Translations under genes and position numbers: made by a program
Source of the DNA: Heteroscillospira sp050252415
GTDB taxonomy: Bacteria > Bacillota > Clostridia > Oscillospirales > Oscillospiraceae
DNA: 15,145 bases
Assembly: GCA_050252415.1 (NCBI GenBank)
Contig: JBFWKZ010000052.1
Location: 1 to 15,145, forward strand
Direction of reading: 5' to 3'
In this document: one piece after another, positions 14,894 to 15,145 of the stretch
How the letters are laid out: each line of letters opens with the position of its first letter
How positions within the stretch are numbered: the first letter of the stretch is position 1
Notes under the pieces: model-generated
Told to the model about the DNA's origin: nothing
What the model saw: the letters and a program-made list of their open reading frames with translations, nothing else
Databases searched by the model: none

Positions 14894-15145
14894 TCAGTAC
14901 TTCCGATTATTTTCCCAATTCCAGGCATCCTGCAAAATTTCTTCGATACCGCTGTGCGACGGGACCCAGCCCAGCGTATCTTTTGCCTTCTGATTGGATG
15001 CGACAAGTGCGGCAGGGTCGCCCGCCCTGCGGCCGGCCAGCTTATAAGGCACAGTCCGGCTCGTCACTCTTTCCAACGCATGAATCATTTCAAGCACAGT
15101 AAAACCGGTGTTGCTGCCCAAATTGAAGCAATCCGAGCAGTCATG
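14894..15145 (-). CDS. galE: UDP-glucose 4-epimerase, C-terminal part (5' end outside window)
   Basis: Only the last 83 codons are present; the gene enters from the right edge and stops at TGA 14894-14896. The reading frame continues to the edge as HDCSDCFNLGS, matching the FNLG(S/N)G strand of GalE. Further family marks are GFTVLEMI, the YKLAGRRAGDPAALVAS segment that contacts the UDP-sugar, KAKDTLGWVP, and a terminal DAWNWE. GalE interconverts UDP-glucose and UDP-galactose using bound NAD, in the cytoplasm. The catalytic Ser/Tyr/Lys lie outside the window. It is convergent with the catabolic run and separated from it by the terminator, so it is probably unrelated to that run. A related UDP-sugar epimerase cannot be excluded from the C-terminus alone. 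Confidence 0.92.
   Translation of the reverse strand, partial: HDCSDCFNLGSNTGFTVLEMIHALERVTSRTVPYKLAGRRAGDPAALVASNQKAKDTLGWVPSHSGIEEILQDAWNWENNRKY

Overview
The window looks like chromosomal DNA from a low-to-mid GC Gram-positive anaerobe, most likely a member of the Clostridia. The reasons are strong AGGAGG-type ribosome binding sites, Clostridia-like protein sequences, several short lipoproteins with lipoboxes, and tight same-strand gene runs. I cannot name a genus. No tRNA, rRNA, CRISPR array, transposase or integrase was seen.

Left block (1-3412). Five minus-strand genes run leftwards from about 2583: a small DUF2442-like protein, a two-helix membrane peptide, a transglutaminase-fold lipoprotein, a second lipoprotein of unknown function, and a third lipoprotein cut by the window edge. 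A lone OmpR-type response regulator is transcribed divergently from them (2726-3412). No histidine kinase is present.

Junction (3413-3953). This is 541 bp without a credible gene. It holds a perfect 24-bp-stem hairpin that can terminate transcription from both sides, and a promoter-like TTGACA/TATCAT pair pointing into the 3' end of the next, convergent gene.

Catabolic block (3954-14692). A minus-strand IclR-family regulator is divergent from a long plus-strand run. In order, the run encodes an aldolase resembling 4-hydroxy-2-oxoglutarate aldolase, a D-2-hydroxyacid dehydrogenase, a uroporphyrinogen-decarboxylase/methyltransferase-fold protein, a ThDP enzyme of the glyoxylate carboligase type, a multi-spanning permease, a stand-alone hydantoinase-A/oxoprolinase-like ASKHA protein, and a small protein with an HExxH motif that overlaps it. 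A reasonable model (inference) is as follows. The permease imports an organic acid. The aldolase releases pyruvate and glyoxylate or a related 2-oxoacid. The carboligase condenses glyoxylate to tartronate semialdehyde. The dehydrogenase reduces a 2-oxoacid such as glyoxylate or hydroxypyruvate. The IclR protein controls the set through the shared 177-bp divergent intergenic region, which carries a perfect TTGTATACAA palindrome. The roles of the UroD-like protein, the HyuA-like protein and the HExxH protein are not explained by this model.

Unusually for an operon, several genes are separated by 100-430 bp gaps. The 10001-10427 gap has an imperfect long inverted repeat and a stop-interrupted dinucleotide-fold-like start. 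A clear rho-independent terminator (14741-14785) closes the block. After it comes the C-terminal end of a UDP-glucose 4-epimerase (galE) on the minus strand, cut by the right edge.
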